Counted from the stretch's first letter, positions 43,969 to 54,950 are shown. The stretch: DNA of 64,000 nucleotides from Massospora cicadina (GCA_022478985.1 JAKSZP010014506.1:62001-126000), one strand, 5' to 3'. A program made the numbers and translations. The notes: a model not told the origin generated them from the letters alone.

Positions 43969-45235
43969 ATGTCATATAAAGAAGAAATGTGCAAGTTGTG
44001 GACCAAGATCGCCACTGTGAATTAGAATGCCTTAAACTCAGCGGACCATCGGGAGTTTGTGGCCTTGGAAGAGCGAGGGCCAAGGTGGAGGAAGGAGTAG
44101 AAAATGTAGCCAACTTTGGGAGCAAGTTACTCGGCAAAGTAAACTTGTTAAAGAAGAAAGAAGGAGACCTCGTTCAAGAGATCCTATTCCTGAAAATGGA
44201 GTGAGAAGTGGATCGCATTCATTTAAGAAAGTTTGGTGCAGATATCAAGAAATTGATAAAAGAAGTAGATGACTTGAAAGCCCACAGATGTTCATGTGAG
44301 CCTGATATGGCCAGCTATGCTGAAGAGAGAATTCCTCACATGATACTTGGGAAGTCAAATACCCCAAGAAATATGCCACTTGCCTTTAATGCCATTTCAG
44401 AGATTATAAAGTCACTCCACAGGTTATCCAATTAGCCAAACTGTAAGAATCAGCTAAAAATGACTCAGAGGAATTTAAAGTAACACTGAAATTGCCAACA
44501 TTTCATTGGGATAACGCCCCAGCGTTTTTCTGACTGTTTGACATGATTATAAATGGATATGGGGATCATCAAAAGGCGTTGATGGTCATTAACTGCTTGG
44601 ACACTGACTGCCAGAACCTAGTGTTACCCCACTTGGAGGGGGACAGCTGGTCGTATGCTGAGGCAAAGGCGGCCATAATGAAGGAGTTTGGGAGTTTAAC
44701 CCGCATGTCAAAACGCAAGCAAGAATTTATGGTAATTCAATTCCATAAAAATGAGTCTCTTTCTAGCTTCGCGGATCAGTTTTATCAGGAGTCGCAGATC
44801 CTGGCTGGAGCAAAAGTGTTAGATGACTTTGATGCTAAAATTGCTTTGAAAGCGGCCCTTTGGCCCTATTGCAATTTGCATCAATGATGCCTTATGTATT
44901 CTTGATAGAGATAGCTACCTCACAAATGGTAGATAACCTGAAGATTTTGGGAGCGACATTTGATGCCCCAAATAGAAGCTTAAAGTCTAGTCCAGTCCAA
45001 AATCTGAATCCCATGAAGGGGAACGAAGGAGCAAAAGAGGCTACCAACTGAACTGTGCCAGGAAATAAGCCCAAAGAATTCAGACGGTTAAGAAAGAAAT
45101 AGAAGGTCTGCTTTCAGTGTGGCGGGAAAGGACATTTTGCCGCACACTGCAAAAAGCTGAAGGATCAGATTAACGTGGTCCAGGCCAAGGAGACAGCAGC
45201 CACCAAAGATTCGGGAAAAGGGTACACTGCCTAGA
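43969..45235 (+). pseudogene. G2-1 gag
   Basis: ATG 43,969 opens MSYKEEMCKLWTKIATVN, then TAG where G2-2 has CAG. The N-terminal third is Glu/Lys/Leu-rich and probably coiled coil. The capsid-like core is at 44,480-44,887 (LPTFHWDNAPAFF, TGA at 44,531 for Arg, then LFDMIINGYGDHQKALMVI; FGSLTRMSKRKQEF; LSSFADQFYQES), a typical Gypsy gag_2-type region. After a frameshift near 44,870 comes the CCHC knuckle CFQCGGKGHFAAHC (45,109-45,150). Gag packages the element's RNA. Confidence 0.88.
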
Positions 45236-45569
45236 CAAGGAACAGTCTAGAGCGGCGGAGAAACCTGTTCCTCCTGATATCATGAATCAAGAAATATACA
45301 TTAGCAATCTATTTGTAGACGATGAGCAGGATCAGCTATACCAACTGGTCAACATGGATATAAATGCCGTGACCAGGGCTGGGGCGAAGAAGATCAACCC
45401 AAGATAATTCAGGAAGTTTCCCAGCCATACGCCTGACAACTTGCAGAGAAGATTTGGACCACCAAGAATCCTGTTGAGTTATCTGATGTTTGTTTATATG
45501 AGGCCAATCTTTCAATACTCCTTGGCGCGATAAAGGAATTGTTTCCTGAATTATCAGCGCAGATTATTC

Positions 45570-46240
45570 AAACCTAGATTCAGCTAATAACGCCGCCATT
45601 CACTCAGTAAATACTATATTACAATACTCCAAATGTACATATATAGATATTCAAGTAAATTGAGTAAGGGTGAGGGCAAAGTTGACAGCGGAGCGCCTAT
45701 CAATATTGTGTCAATCAAGCTGGTGAAAAGGATGAAGATCTCTCCAGACTTGAAACACAAGAGAGATTATGGAACAGCTGGGCCAAACACCACCATTTCC
45801 TGTGGAGCGTATAGTGCGCTGCCACTATGATTTGGGTCATTGGTGGTATCCACACCAGCAATAGTTTTGGCCAACCAAAACTATGATATTCTGATTGGAT
45901 TGGAGTTTCTGCGGAAGTATGGAGTTAAATGTAACTTTGAGGATAATACGTTGACCATCCTGGGTCAGACATTACCATTGGTATACCAGAAGGATGGTGA
46001 AGTTCCATTGAATCGGAGAAACAACTTCATTAATCTGATATACAATGACAGCATTGTACCAGTTTGATACAAAACAAGTTGGTAGGAAGCATTGAGAGAT
46101 GCCAGAGGAAATTCTAGAAAGCTTGGGAATTCTATTAAAATCAAGAAGGAAAGGACCATACTGGCCGGATCTCAGATAATAGTTGACACAGGGTTGACTT
46201 TGGAGATTTATGAGCTGTTTATGGAGAAGTTGGAAGCCCA
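45570..46240 (+). pseudogene. G2-1 aspartic protease
   Basis: KVDSGAPINIVSIKLVKRM, catalytic Asp codon 45,684-45,686, then CGAYSALPL, a TGA at 45,828 where Arg or His is expected, and in the same frame LVVSTPAIVLANQNYDILIGLEFLRKYGVKCNF (to 46,067), the second half of the fold. Only this nonsense change interrupts the domain. Reverse transcriptase downstream is in the same frame. Confidence 0.87.
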
Positions 46241-46475
46241 TGGAAGAAGTCCATAGTGAATCCATGGGTGGTTCCCGGGATAATAATGCTGGTCCATGGA
46301 GAAATATGAGTTCTCCTGGCGAATTTGAGCGAAAAACTGACAAAGATCAAGAGGGTTCAGATCATCGCTTTTATTCATTTGATCCTGACAGCAGTTTTGA
46401 GACAAATCCACGATTTTAGGTCTCTCAAAGAAATGGGATTACCAGCCAGGGTGGCCAAAAGCATCAACCTATTGG

Positions 46476-47480
46476 TTGATTGGGATCAGCTCGCTGATCT
46501 GCTGGAAGGGCATAAAGGAGGAGGTGCTCAAATTATTTGAGAAATATATGGAAGTGTTCACTCAGGATGACCATAATTTGGGATGCAGACTAGATTTAAT
46601 TCACAAGATCAACACTGGGGAAAATCTACTGATATGGATGAGACCAAGCCAAAGAATAAAAGCCACCGAAGTGGTAGTGGAGGATGAGATCAGCAAACTA
46701 GTGAAGCTTGGGCTTTTAGTTCCATCGTCAAGTCCCTGGGAAAGTCTGATTCTGATTGTGAAGAAGAAAGATGGATCAAATCAGGTGGTGATTGACTACC
46801 AGAGGCTGAAAAAAATTATGAAGAAGGATTCATATCCCCTACCAAGGATTGACGATGCACTGGATTGCTTAGGAGAAGTGAAGTATTTCTCCATGATGGA
46901 TCTAATCTTGGGATACTGGCAGATCGACTTTCCAGAAGAAGACCAAGAAAAATTTATAATTACGACCGCGCAGGGGTTATACCAGCTGATGAGGATGCCC
47001 CAGGGTCTTTGCAGTGCGCCCAAGACGTTCCAGAGGGCCATGGACGCGATATTAAGCAACCTGAAGCTTTAATGCATCCTGGTATATCTGGATGATATTA
47101 ATGTGTTCAGTAGAACGTTCAATGATCACCTGTACCACCTGGAGGAAGTTTTTGAGAGACTGTCCGCGGCTAACCCAAAGATCAAGCCAAGGGAGTGCCA
47201 CTTCTTCAAGAAAGAGTTGGCTTACCTGGGATTTGTGATCAACTCAAGTGGATTGCAGCCGCAAACCCAGAAGATAGCAGCTATAGAGCGCATGGCTGCA
47301 CCAAAAAGTGTTTGAGATATCCAAGTATTTCTTGAGATGATCAGATACTATAGAAGATTTATTTGTGACTTCGCCTGAATAGCTGAGCCTTTATTTCATT
47401 TATTGAAGGATCTGAAAAAAGGATTCATATGGAATGAAGAGGCCCAGGACTCCTTCGATGAGTTATGCCAGTATTTGATA
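46476..47480 (+). pseudogene. G2-1 reverse transcriptase
   Basis: All in one frame: VKLGLLVPSSSPWESLILIVKKKDGSNQVVIDYQRL, DSYPLPRIDDALDCLGEVKYFSMMDLILGYWQI, MPQGLCSAPKTFQRAMD, TAA at 47,070, then ILVYLDDINVF with intact YLDD (about 47,080-47,097), FFKKELAYLGFVIN, TGA at 47,313, IQVFLEMIRYYRRFICDFA, TGA at 47,376. The catalytic residues are kept. The TGA codons stand where Arg is expected. A 1-base deletion near 47,480 shifts into RNase H. Confidence 0.92.
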
Positions 47481-47940
47481 ATTCACCAATTCTGAAATAT
47501 CCAAATTTTGATCAGAAATTATCATTCAAACCAATGCTTTGTTGACGGCGATTGGCGCCATACTGAGAGAAGTAGATGAACTTGGGGATAAGCATCTGGT
47601 GGCATATGTGAGCTGGACACTCTCAGCTGCTGAGAGGAACTACACTGTGACTGAGCTTGAATTCCTTGCGGTCATTTATGCATGTAAGCAGTTTCAGGTG
47701 TACGTTCACGGAACGCACTTTAAGGTGGTGACAGACCACACTTTGCTGCGTTGGCTGCACAATCTAAGGGAACTGGAAGGACGACTGGCCCGATGGGTAC
47801 TTAAGCTTCAGGCTTACAATTATGAGATAGTCCACTGAGTGGGGGCTTCTTACCAGAACGTGGATGGCTTATTGCAGTTGTCAATGGTCCAGTTGATATA
47901 CCCGCAGGTGGATGAGCTATTCCAGAGAATGGTCAAAGGA
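47481..47940 (+). pseudogene. G2-1 RNase H
   Basis: Open from 47,539: LLTAIGAILREVDE...HLVAYVSWTLSAAERNYTVTELEFLAVIYACKQFQVYVHGTHFKVVTDHTLLRWLHN, then YEIVH and TGA at 47,836 (Arg expected in YEIVHR). G2-2 has the same TGA at the same codon. The catalytic Asp in VVTDH is present. Connection NADGLSQLP is degraded to NVDGLLQLS. Confidence 0.9.
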
Positions 47941-47979
47941 AGATTCAAGGACAAGCCTCAAGAAATCTAAGGTGCACTT

Positions 47980-49125
47980 CAGGAAGTGATGGAAAACACC
48001 GAGACTATGGTTGGACAAGTATTCAAGATTATCAATGGGAAGCGGCTACTATTCCTGAAACAATTGGAAAGAGCAGCAATAGTACAAGCAGCTCACAAGG
48101 TTGTTGGGCACAGAGGCCTGAGAAAATCAACTGACCATATTCACCAGTACTACTACTGGGAGTCAATCAACTATGATTTTGCTGACTATCTAGCTTGTTG
48201 TGTGGAGTGCCAGTTGCATAAGCCACATAAGAATATGACTGGATACAGACTGGTCCAACCTGGATTTTCCTGGCACATGGTGTCCATCAATGTGATGGAA
48301 CCGCTGGTGATGATCACATGGGGAGTCAAGTACATCATAGTTGCTATTGACCATAGATATGGGTCAAAATTAAAGCCCTAACCAGAGTTGAAGCTACAAG
48401 TACTGCGAGATTCATCCTGGATCAATTAGTATACCATCATGGATGTCCGCAAGTCCTACTGAGAAACAATGGGAACAACTTCACGCTCTCATGTGATCCT
48501 GAGGCTAAACAAAATAATGGGGATCCAAGGAGCTGTGTCAGTACCATACCAGCTGGAGACAAACGGACTGGTAGAATGGGTCAATGGGACTCTGGCCATG
48601 ACGCTGAGGAAGCTTATCGCAGGGAGGACTTCCGCGTGGGGAACATACCTGAGTTTGGTGACGTTTTCCTATAACATTAATCATCACATGGCGATGGGGA
48701 AGATACCATTTGAATTACTATATGGAAGAAAGGCCGCGTTGCCACCAATATTATATTCAGTAGTGGAACCTACGTCAGGGATGAGTACTGAGCAATATTT
48801 GAACTGACTGACATGTATCTGATTGATATGCAATCACAAGCATTTGTTACAACCTTGAAGAAAACAATACAAGCAAAATTGACAGATGACAAGAACTGAC
48901 TGCCAATAGAAGAATATATAGTAGGGGAAATAGTTGTCTATTGTGATATGCATGGTTTTGGATGAAGAAACAAATTAGATGTGTTGTGGTTGGGTCCATT
49001 CGAAGTAATTGCCAAGATGGTGACTGATGCTTACTCCATCAAGAATCTCTTGGATGGAAGAGTTGTAAATCAAGTCCACGCTAAGTGTCTAAAGCATTGG
49101 ATTGAGGGAAAAAATTAAAGAGTTC
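47980..49125 (+). pseudogene. G2-1 integrase with C-terminal GPF motif
   Basis: Open at 47,986-48,381: AAHKVVGHRGL with the two His and CCVECQLHK with the CxxC, forming the HHCC finger; then SINVMEPL and AIDH, first catalytic Asp. A frameshift follows. The LLRNNGNNF block near 48,455 has Asn for the second catalytic Asp (G2-2 keeps SDNG). 48,469-48,807 is open with GLVEWVNGTLAMTLRKL (catalytic Glu) and KIPFELLYGRKAALPPI. The tail near 48,985-49,115 holds LWLGPFEVIAKMV...RVVNQVHAKCLKHW, the GPY/F module. No chromodomain follows. Confidence 0.9.
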
Positions 49126-49530
49126 CCAAAGTTTTGATAAAGCATTTTGTTGCCATGTCCTGATGATTAGGTCAAGTCCAAAAAAAGGACTTCTGAACCA
49201 ATCTAGAAAGTTAAGTCCAAAAAAAGAACCTCTGAACCATGGAAAACTGGTAGATTTAAGTACCCAGGACCCAGTTTGGGGGAAAAGATGGACCTCTGAG
49301 CCAAAACAAGGTCAAGTCCTATAGGAAAAAAGAAGAATAGAGATAAAAAATTGATAATGACGCTGGAAAAAAAGATATTCTAAAATGCTTAGAATAAAAA
49401 CTGATATATTTTAGAATATTTTTACCTTATTGATAATCCTCAGTATGAGAATGATTCCACCTATGTTGTCTCTTGGGGAGGTAGGATGGATTGCGGTAGG
49501 AAGAAACAGCCCATCAAAATCAATATCCAA
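49126..49530. other. G2-1 non-coding spacer with short repeats
   Basis: About 400 bp after the integrase stop. A ~38-bp unit with (g)tcaagtccaaaaaaaggac and tctgaacca recurs at about 49,169, 49,208 and, weaker, 49,285-49,320. The same block is in G2-2 (56,740-56,900). It separates pol from the opposite-strand ORF, so it could hold transcription ends for both. Confidence 0.6.
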
Positions 49531-49703
49531 TTAGACGCTTGCAAGGGTGAGACCTACACAAAACCACATTGGTTGAGCAAATGCTGAGCCCTGAGAAAAC
49601 GTGACTAGTGGAAGGGAAATTGAAATGTCAGAAAATGCCAATTGAGAAACCCTGGAGCGGGGAGGAAAACAGCAATAAAGAAAGAGGCAATCAAAAATAA
49701 CCC

Positions 49704-50577
49704 CTAGTAATCCTGATACAGCACCGGAGCCAGAAGATATTTCTAGAGCGCCTGCCAATGGGCTTCATTGAGGACACTTGACATGTGAGCCAGCAGCGAA
49801 GAAGGAAAACTCGATGGGGTTGCTGAATCAATCCCCTGATTAACGCAATCAGCGGAAGATACCAATGGGAAGCTCTGGAGAAGAGGTAGTTGTGCAGAGA
49901 GCAGATTGCATCCTGCAAACAGTGACTACAGGCTTAACAGAAGCTAAAGCTGAATGACTGGTAGAAGACAGGCGAAACTGGAAGCTTTGTCAACCAACTT
50001 TAAAGAACTTGACCAGCAAAGCAAAGAGCATAATTGGCAGTATCCTGATTAGAAGGTTGTCCAGATCAGAGGGATTCAGCACTAATGATAAAGCCTCAGT
50101 GACTTGGGCCCAGAGTTCAGCGTAGGGGATCTCAAAGTGTATGCTGTTCCTTATTGAGATCTCAGAAACCAGTACAGCTGGTTTGTAAAATTGACTAAGT
50201 TGGAAGAGGAACTCAGGGAGCAAGTCTGACCCAGCCAAGAATGAATGATCCATAATAACTGGTATGATCTCTGGAGCATCAGTAAAAGGAGCTGAATCCA
50301 GGAGGGTTTTGAAGTCCAACTCTGGAATTGACTGCAAAGGAAGAGTGAGCCAAGAGTTGTTCAAAACAATGGCCAGCCTGGTTTCAGAAGGATTAGTTAC
50401 AGTTTCCAGTAATTTGATGGAAGGACTATCTGCTTGTGCCAGACTAGGCGTATGAGTCCTGGAAGGACCATAGAAGAGGTTCTGTTGAACATCCTGACTT
50501 ATCTGCTGGAAGAGACAGAGGTCTGGATCAGACAGACTGTTGAGGAGTTGCTGGTAGCAAGATTCAGAATTTGACAT
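49704..50577 (-). pseudogene. Antisense accessory ORF of G2-1, function unknown
   Basis: Opposite strand to gag-pol. ATG 50,577 opens 195 codons without interruption (to 49,990), then a frameshift near 50,060; the ancestral frame ends at TAG 49,704, the same stop codon as in G2-2. G2-2 has an ATG about 48 bases further upstream (MSTFYI...), which is followed by a stop here. The protein is acidic, rich in Leu, Ser and Pro (LNSLSDPDLCLFQQ, PELDFKTLLDSAP, FQLSQFYKPA), with predicted helices near the C-terminal half (YAELWAQVTEALSLVLNPSDLDNLL). No signal peptide, membrane span or zinc motif recognised. Conservation with G2-2 indicates it was a gene. Antisense ORFs at this place are known in some plant Gypsy elements. 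Confidence 0.75.
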
Positions 50578-51141
50578 ATGAGTTGGATGAGAGGGAGGAT
50601 GTTGGACCTATATAAAAGTTGACATTATGCACTCTATAATCTATTAGGCTCCAATTTCAGGAATTTAATTTCAAAATTAATGAGATAAGCTTTCTGAGGG
50701 AAGAATTAAGAATGACTTACAGCTAAGAGGTTATGAGCGAGTAATGAGGGCGAATAGAAATAAGTTTCTTAATCAAGCCACAAAATGAACATTGATAGAA
50801 AATGTCTCCTGTCTAGGACGATAAGAGAATCAGGAAATCAAGGAGGCAGGACCAGGAATCCTGAATATGACAGCAGTTCATATGCCCTGACAGGGGGAAA
50901 ACTGGATCCTGGGACTAATATTATCATAAGTAAATCAATCAGCCCTGCATGACAGAAGGTCGTGGGGACCATGCTCTAGAAAGTGGTAGTGAGGAGGAAG
51001 AGGAAGAACGCCATATGCCGAAGGTTGTCCCGAGCAGCATTGAGTATTAATGAGTGTACTCCGCTTGAACAAATGAAGTAATGACCAGGTGTCTGAAGCG
51101 GTGTTCTCATGCCCTGGTCCTTTTCTCGCTGGAAATCTAGG
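50578..51141. other. G2-1 region between antisense ORF start and polypurine tract
   Basis: No plus-strand gene. It should contain the promoter of the antisense ORF; a weak candidate on the minus strand is the attatagag stretch at about 50,630-50,645. G2-2 carries the same region (58,213-58,732). Confidence 0.5.
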
Positions 51142-51155
51142 CAAGAGGGGGGATG
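51142..51155 (+). promoter_or_regulatory. G2-1 polypurine tract
   Basis: caagaggggggatg immediately before the 3' LTR; G2-2 has caagaggggtgatg. Primer for plus-strand synthesis. Confidence 0.75.
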
Positions 51156-52285
51156 TGTTGGGATTTTTGCCCATATTCCCAGTCTGCTAGATTACCTGGT
51201 GTCACTAGGGAAAATTCCCTCAGGCGAAGTGAATTGGAAATTGGTTGGCCTGAGTTTCAGAGAAACTACTCTTGGGGGATTTTGGGATATTCACCAGGTC
51301 ATATCTGTTGAGGATCAATCCAGATGAATACCTAATATCTCATCGGGTGGAGTGGCTGACAAAATAGGGGCATCTGATAGTGATTAACTATCAGGTGTAC
51401 CAATTGAGATTGGTTAGGTTTCATCACCAACTTATTGGGAATGAATAGGGAGTTGTGAGGCGAGTGATGCCACAGCTAGCAAGTCAATCGGCTGGTGAAG
51501 TGACCTGCCATAATGGGTAATAAGTCCCATCACCAAAGCAGGTCGCTAGCCAATTATGGTTGGTTTGCTTGGATTGAGAGGAAAATGTTGGGGACACATT
51601 TTGTGACTCTTTCCATTTGAGTTTTTGAGGATGTCCGATGATGAAATCCTAGCCAGGATGGGGAATACCATCGCTGCTGAGATGAGGAAGGGTGATTCAA
51701 CGGCAATGGCTGCTGTTTCATCAAAGAGGTGTCAACCAAGGGTCAGACAGCTGAATCCCCTACTATATAATTCCCTAGGATTTACTATTATAAAAAAACC
51801 ATCATTTAGTAAAACATTATTATCTACAGTAATATATTCAATTCAGTGTATTGTCAGACTATCAGCTTCCATTGTGACGTTCCATCTCAAGGATATTATT
51901 GCAGAATGCAATAATTGGAAGTCTCTCATAGAGAAGAATAAAGATCTGAGCAGGGATCTAGAGATGAAGGAACCACAATCAGGGATAGCTGCTGACTGTG
52001 AGTTGGGCCAAAAGAGACTGTCACCAGGGTATCTTAACAAAGATCAGTTGGACAGGAATATAGGGAATGAATCCCTACGAGTACAACTTATAGAGTATTT
52101 AATCAGAAATACTGGCCAAAGCGTTGGGCCTAATAATAGTTCAAATTCAACTATGGATCATAGTATCCATTTATTATTGAATAAGACATTCTATACAATG
52201 CAAAGAAGTGCACAAGGAAATCAAACCTATGCAGTAAAAACTAATGGGTTGATGACCAATAATCAACCAAGAGTATCTCTTTACA
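51156..52285 (+). repeat. G2-1 3' LTR
   Basis: 1,130 bp, TGTTGGGATTTTTG...TTTACA, followed by the target duplicate gcacc. It contains the longest version of an open frame running through the LTR (51,625-52,311, 228 codons), the 21-base hairpin (51,374-51,394), the larger inverted repeat (51,502-51,544) and TATA (51,764-51,770). Confidence 0.92.
51502..51544. promoter_or_regulatory. Inverted repeat in G2 U3
   Basis: gacctgc...gcaggtc arms (51,502-51,508 and 51,538-51,544) enclosing an inner atggg...cccat pair. Present in the other three G2 LTRs. It lies upstream of TATA, so it may be a protein-binding or cruciform site; no function can be read from it. Confidence 0.45.
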
Positions 52286-53427
52286 GCACCTATGTGGGCC
52301 GCTTAAAGTAATGTACCACAACTGTTCAAAACTTCTACTCATCCAACCATGATGCACGCTGATCCCGTTGAAGAGGACATAAACTTTAAACTGTATTTTA
52401 GACCATTTATATACCTGGTGAAGGAAGAATTGTGGGTTCACTTCATACTTATGAGAACAGAATGGATGGTTCTAGTGATTGCCAGAAGGCTCATCATGTG
52501 CAAGCGTGCATGAGCTGTGAGGCTCAGGAGATCCTTAGTGTGAGCCTATGACCTGGAATAATTTGGATTAAATTAAAAGTTATTCTCCTTTTTAGAGTTT
52601 GTTAGTATACAAGATGTCCAGGATATGAAACAAGAATTCTTCATGATGAAAAAAGGGCAAAAATGAGTAAGTTGAATTATGCCTCTTGCTACTATCTCAA
52701 GGCTTAACAATCATGGACCACAGGAACTATGGATGTGCCTACCATGAAAACCATCTTATTGAGATTATTGAAGATGCATCCTAACTTAAAGATGAATATG
52801 ACCCTAGAGGGTAAAAGCGTGACATCCCTCAAGACGCTTAAGTGCTACTTGACATACAAGGGATGTACAAAGCTGAAATATAAGTCAACTCGACTAAACC
52901 TCCCCCTTGATGAGTTAATAAGGCCATTTATGTCGCCAACAGTAAATGGTGACAAACCAAACGATGAGAGTACCAAACTGCCTTAACTTTCACTTGTTGA
53001 GAGATAACCTATAACAAGTGTCATTAACCTGAAATCTTTTACCAATCTTTCCATTACTTGCCGCTGAAAATAATGACACCCCCCTAAAGTTGATACCTCA
53101 ATGCTTTCAGCTGGGTGGATCTCTACACAAAGGGTGAAGGCAGCCACAAACATTACTATTTGGCCAGCATATGATACCTTATGTTAGGGGCACCTGCTTG
53201 GTGGCTGTTCCTGCTAGGTTAATAGTTAACAGTACTGATAGATCTACATCAAGGTGATATCTACTTGGCGCAAGTGAATCAGCCTACCCTGGACATCAAT
53301 TCAGTTGAAAAAGTAGAGCAGCTATCTATTGCTACCTTCAAGAACTTGACACCAGATGATGAGGATACTATCAAAGCAACCATGAGCACATCTGCTCTTA
53401 GGCAGTTTGAGGAGTCTTCTACCAACG
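52286..53427 (+). pseudogene. G1-B gag region, second part
   Basis: Continues 41,610-42,824 after the G2-1 insertion and matches 2,905-3,708 plus 9,013-9,350 of copy A. Open pieces: 52,729-52,986 (Lys-rich) and 53,265-53,420 (AQVNQPTLDINSVEKVEQL...TPDDEDTIKATMSTSALRQFEESS), the latter in frame to the protease in an uninterrupted element. Ends at the G2-2 insertion. Confidence 0.65.
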
Positions 53428-54569
53428 TGTTGGGATTTTTGCCCATATTCCCAGCCTGCTAGATTTCCCGGTGTCACTAGGTGAAAATTCCCTAAGGCGA
53501 AGTGAATTGGAAATTGGTTGGCCCGAGTTTTGGAGGAAGTACATTTGGGTGATTTTGGGATATTCATCTGGTGTATCTGTCAGGGATCAATCCAGATGAA
53601 TACCTAAGCTCTCATCAGCCGGAGTGGCTGATTAAATAGGGCCATCTTATAGTGATTAACTATCAGGTGTACTGATTAGGATTGGTCAGGTTTCATCACC
53701 AACTGATTGAGAATTAATAGTGAGTTGCAAGGCGAGTTATGCCACCTGCAACTAGTGAGTCAATTGGTTGGTGAAGTGACCTGCCATAATGGGTAATAAG
53801 TTCCATTATCTAAGCAGGTCGCTAGCCAATTATGGTTGGTTTGCTTGGATTGAGAGGAAAACGTTGGGGACACGTTTTCTGACTCTTTTCTGTTTGAGGT
53901 CTTGAGGATGTCCAATGGCGGAATCCTAGCCAGGATGGGGAAGACCATCGCTGCTGAGATGAGGAAGGGTGATTCAATGGCAACAGCTGCCATTTCATTG
54001 AAGAGGTGTCAACCAAGGGTTAGACAGCCAAATCCCCTACTATATAACTCCCTAGGATTTACTATAATAAAAAAATCATCATTTAGTAAAACATTATTAT
54101 CTATAGTAATATTGTCAATTTGGTGTATAGTTAGACTATCAGCTTCCATTGTGACGTTCCATCTCAAGGATATTATTGCAGAATGCAATAATTGGAAGAC
54201 TCTCAGAGAGAAGAGTAAAGATTTGAGCAGGGATCTAGAGATGAAGGAACCACAATCAGGGATAGCTGCTGACTGTGAGTTGGGCCAAAAGAGACTGTCA
54301 CCAGGGTATCTTAACAAAGATCAGGTGGACAGGAATATAGGGAATGAATCCCTACGAGTACAACTTATAGAGTATTTAATCAGAAATACTGGCCAAATCC
54401 GTTGGGCCTAATAATAGTTCAAACTCAACTATTGATAATAGTCTCCATAATATTATTAGATAATACATTCTATACAATGCAAAGAAGTGCATGAGGAAAT
54501 TGAACCTGTGCAGTAAAAAGGTTAATGGGTTGACAGCCAATAATCAACCACTAAAGTATACTTTATACA
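53428..54569 (+). repeat. G2-2 5' LTR
   Basis: 1,142 bp, aligned with the other G2 LTRs; 169-codon open frame at 53,902-54,411 equals the one in the G2-1 3' LTR. In the 21-base hairpin one arm base is changed (cttatagt, 53,646). Confidence 0.92.
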
Positions 54570-54572
54570 AGT

Positions 54573-54590
54573 TGGTGCTCACTACAGGGG
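54573..54590 (+). promoter_or_regulatory. G2-2 primer-binding site
   Basis: tggtgctcactacagggg, identical to G2-1. Confidence 0.7.
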
Positions 54591-54614
54591 TAGTTGGGTA
54601 AAGAATCTAGTATA

Positions 54615-54950
54615 ATGTCATATAAAGAAGAGATGCGCAGCTGTGGACTGAGATCGCCACTGTGAATCAGAATGCCTTAAACTCAGTTGACCATCGGGAG
54701 TTCGCAGCCTTGGAAGAGAAATTCACCAAGGTGGAGGAAGGAGTAGAAAATGTAGCTAACTTCAGGAACGAGTTACTCAGCAAAGTAAACTTTTTGAAGA
54801 AGAAAGAAGGAGACCTAGTTCAAGAGGTCCTATTCCTGAAAATGGAACGAGAAGTGGATCACGTTCATATAAGAAAGTTTGGTGCAGATATCAAGACATT
54901 GATGAAATAATGGAGGACTTGAAAGCCCATAGATGTGCGTGTGAGCCTGA
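54615..54950 (+). pseudogene. G2-2 gag N-terminus, cut by the internal deletion
   Basis: From ATG 54,615; the 82-codon open piece at 54,662-54,910 (NQNALNSVDHREFAALEEKFTKVEEGVENV...) is the coiled-coil part of gag and shows the CAG codon that became TAG in G2-1. It breaks off at gcctga (54,945-54,950), where sequence jumps to the end of reverse transcriptase. Confidence 0.85.

Larger units (their letters stand above)
42825..52285 (+). mobile_element. Ty3/Gypsy element, family G2, copy 1 (complete structure, antisense accessory gene)
   Basis: 9,461 bp: LTR 42,825-43,923, internal 7,232 bp, LTR 51,156-52,285. Target duplication acacc (42,820-42,824) / gcacc (52,286-52,290); G1-A shows the empty site ggcacctatg near 2,910. 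Internal order: primer-binding site, gag with CCHC knuckle, protease, reverse transcriptase, RNase H, integrase with GPF motif, short repeats, an opposite-strand ORF, polypurine tract. It has the fewest lesions of any element here. No chromodomain seen after the integrase. Confidence 0.95.

Noticed and set aside
44531..47838. Alternative genetic code in which TGA is read
   Set aside because: TGA sites match Arg positions and CGA in sister copies, which fits CpG mutation; other stop types and frameshifts are also present.
48807..49125. Chromodomain after G2 integrase
   Set aside because: The tail shows a GPF module and ends at the stop without the chromodomain pattern seen in G3.
50264..50455. 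Plus-strand frame inside the antisense ORF of G2-1
   Set aside because: Only 63 codons and not kept in G2-2 at the same extent; the minus-strand frame is the conserved one.
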